5,268 nucleotides of DNA, taken from an uncultured Clostridia bacterium. GTDB taxonomy: Bacteria > Bacillota > Clostridia > Christensenellales > UBA1242. Within the stretch, counting starts at the first letter, position 1; every line of letters begins with the position of its first letter. The notes beneath the pieces are model-generated. The model did not search any database, had not been told where the DNA came from, and saw nothing but the letters and a program-made list of their open reading frames with translations. The stretch spans positions 1 through 5,268 of the forward strand of contig CANQBU010000097.1 of NCBI GenBank assembly GCA_947589615.1, given 5' to 3'. This document shows positions 5,098-5,268 of this stretch, in pieces. The translations under genes and the position numbers were made by a program.

Positions 5098-5268
5098 ATG
5101 GCAAGTGGCATATATACAGAAATAAAGAAGAGAATAGAACTGGCTGAGTTTGGAACGGTTTTTTTGACATCAGATTTTACGGATATTGCTACAACAACAA
5201 CTGTAAGAAAATGTCTTGGAAGGCAGGTTGAAGAGAAAAACATCCGCAGAATCATTGATGGAGTTTAT
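5098..5268 (+). CDS. DUF6088/AbiEi-type winged-helix antitoxin-like protein (3' partial)
   Basis: The first 57 residues of a protein running off the window. The sequence reads as a winged-helix N-terminus: an amphipathic first helix (IYTEIKKRIELAEFG), VFLTSDFTDIA as strand plus second helix, TTTTVRKCLGRQVEE as the recognition-type helix, and KNIRRIIDGVY as the wing ending in the Gly-x-Tyr typical of this group. The pattern matches the start of DUF6088 and AbiEi antitoxin-domain proteins. AbiEi proteins are antitoxins of type IV systems that repress their own operon and counter an AbiEii-type nucleotidyltransferase toxin, normally encoded next. The strong promoter, the operator-like palindrome over the -10 box, and AAGGAG 9 bases before the ATG agree with this. 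The toxin gene and the antitoxin C-terminal domain are outside the window, so the assignment rests on the N-terminus and promoter layout. Confidence 0.75.
   Translation, partial: MASGIYTEIKKRIELAEFGTVFLTSDFTDIATTTTVRKCLGRQVEEKNIRRIIDGVY

Noticed and set aside
5016..5255. Open frame of 79 codons on the minus strand over the promoter region
   Set aside because: It runs across the promoter, the palindrome and the antitoxin-like gene in reverse, and is explained by the AT-rich leader.
1..5268. CRISPR arrays, tRNA or rRNA genes, insertion sequences, riboswitches
   Set aside because: No regularly spaced repeats, cloverleaf-like segments, transposase motifs with inverted ends, or long structured leaders were seen; nearly all of the sequence is protein-coding.

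Overview
The window is AT-rich bacterial DNA. Almost all genes have strong AGGAGG-type ribosome binding sites (RBS) and rely on ATA, TTA and AGA codons. This suggests a low-GC Firmicute, most likely a Clostridia/Lachnospiraceae-type gut anaerobe. The assignment is inferred from composition and protein flavour; no rRNA or marker gene is present to confirm it. All genes seen lie on the + strand.

Region 1 (1-4930) is one tightly packed gene train, with gaps of about 1-40 bases and one 4-base overlap, that looks like a single operon entering from the left. In order it encodes: a possible tail of an upstream gene; an unrecognised 171-residue protein; a small calcineurin-like metallophosphoesterase; a membrane M50 (site-2-protease-like) zinc peptidase with an N-terminal PqqD-like domain; a translationally coupled four-helix membrane protein; an S51 (dipeptidase E-like) serine peptidase; a protein fusing a Ham1/ITPase-like nucleotide pyrophosphatase fold to a DnaA domain I-like domain; and a TatD-type metal-dependent hydrolase. 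No promoter is evident inside the train. A stem-loop at 4964-4990 followed by a T-rich stretch probably ends it.

Region 2 (about 5003-5268) is a separate transcription unit. It has an A-rich upstream stretch, a near-consensus promoter (TTGAAA, 17 bases, TATAAT), a long near-perfect palindrome centred on the -10 box, and the first 57 codons of a winged-helix protein resembling DUF6088/AbiEi-type antitoxins. This looks like the autoregulated start of a type IV toxin-antitoxin module, cut by the window end.

Taken together, the operon is a set of hydrolases acting on nucleotides, phosphoesters, nucleic acids and peptides, built around a membrane protease. It does not match a named defence, biosynthetic or housekeeping operon that I recognise. 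The PqqD-like plus M50 protein recalls RiPP (ribosomally made, modified peptide) maturation clusters, but no precursor peptide or radical SAM enzyme is visible here. The Ham1-DnaA_N fusion is the most unusual single gene. The adjacent toxin-antitoxin start is consistent with an accessory or mobile region.
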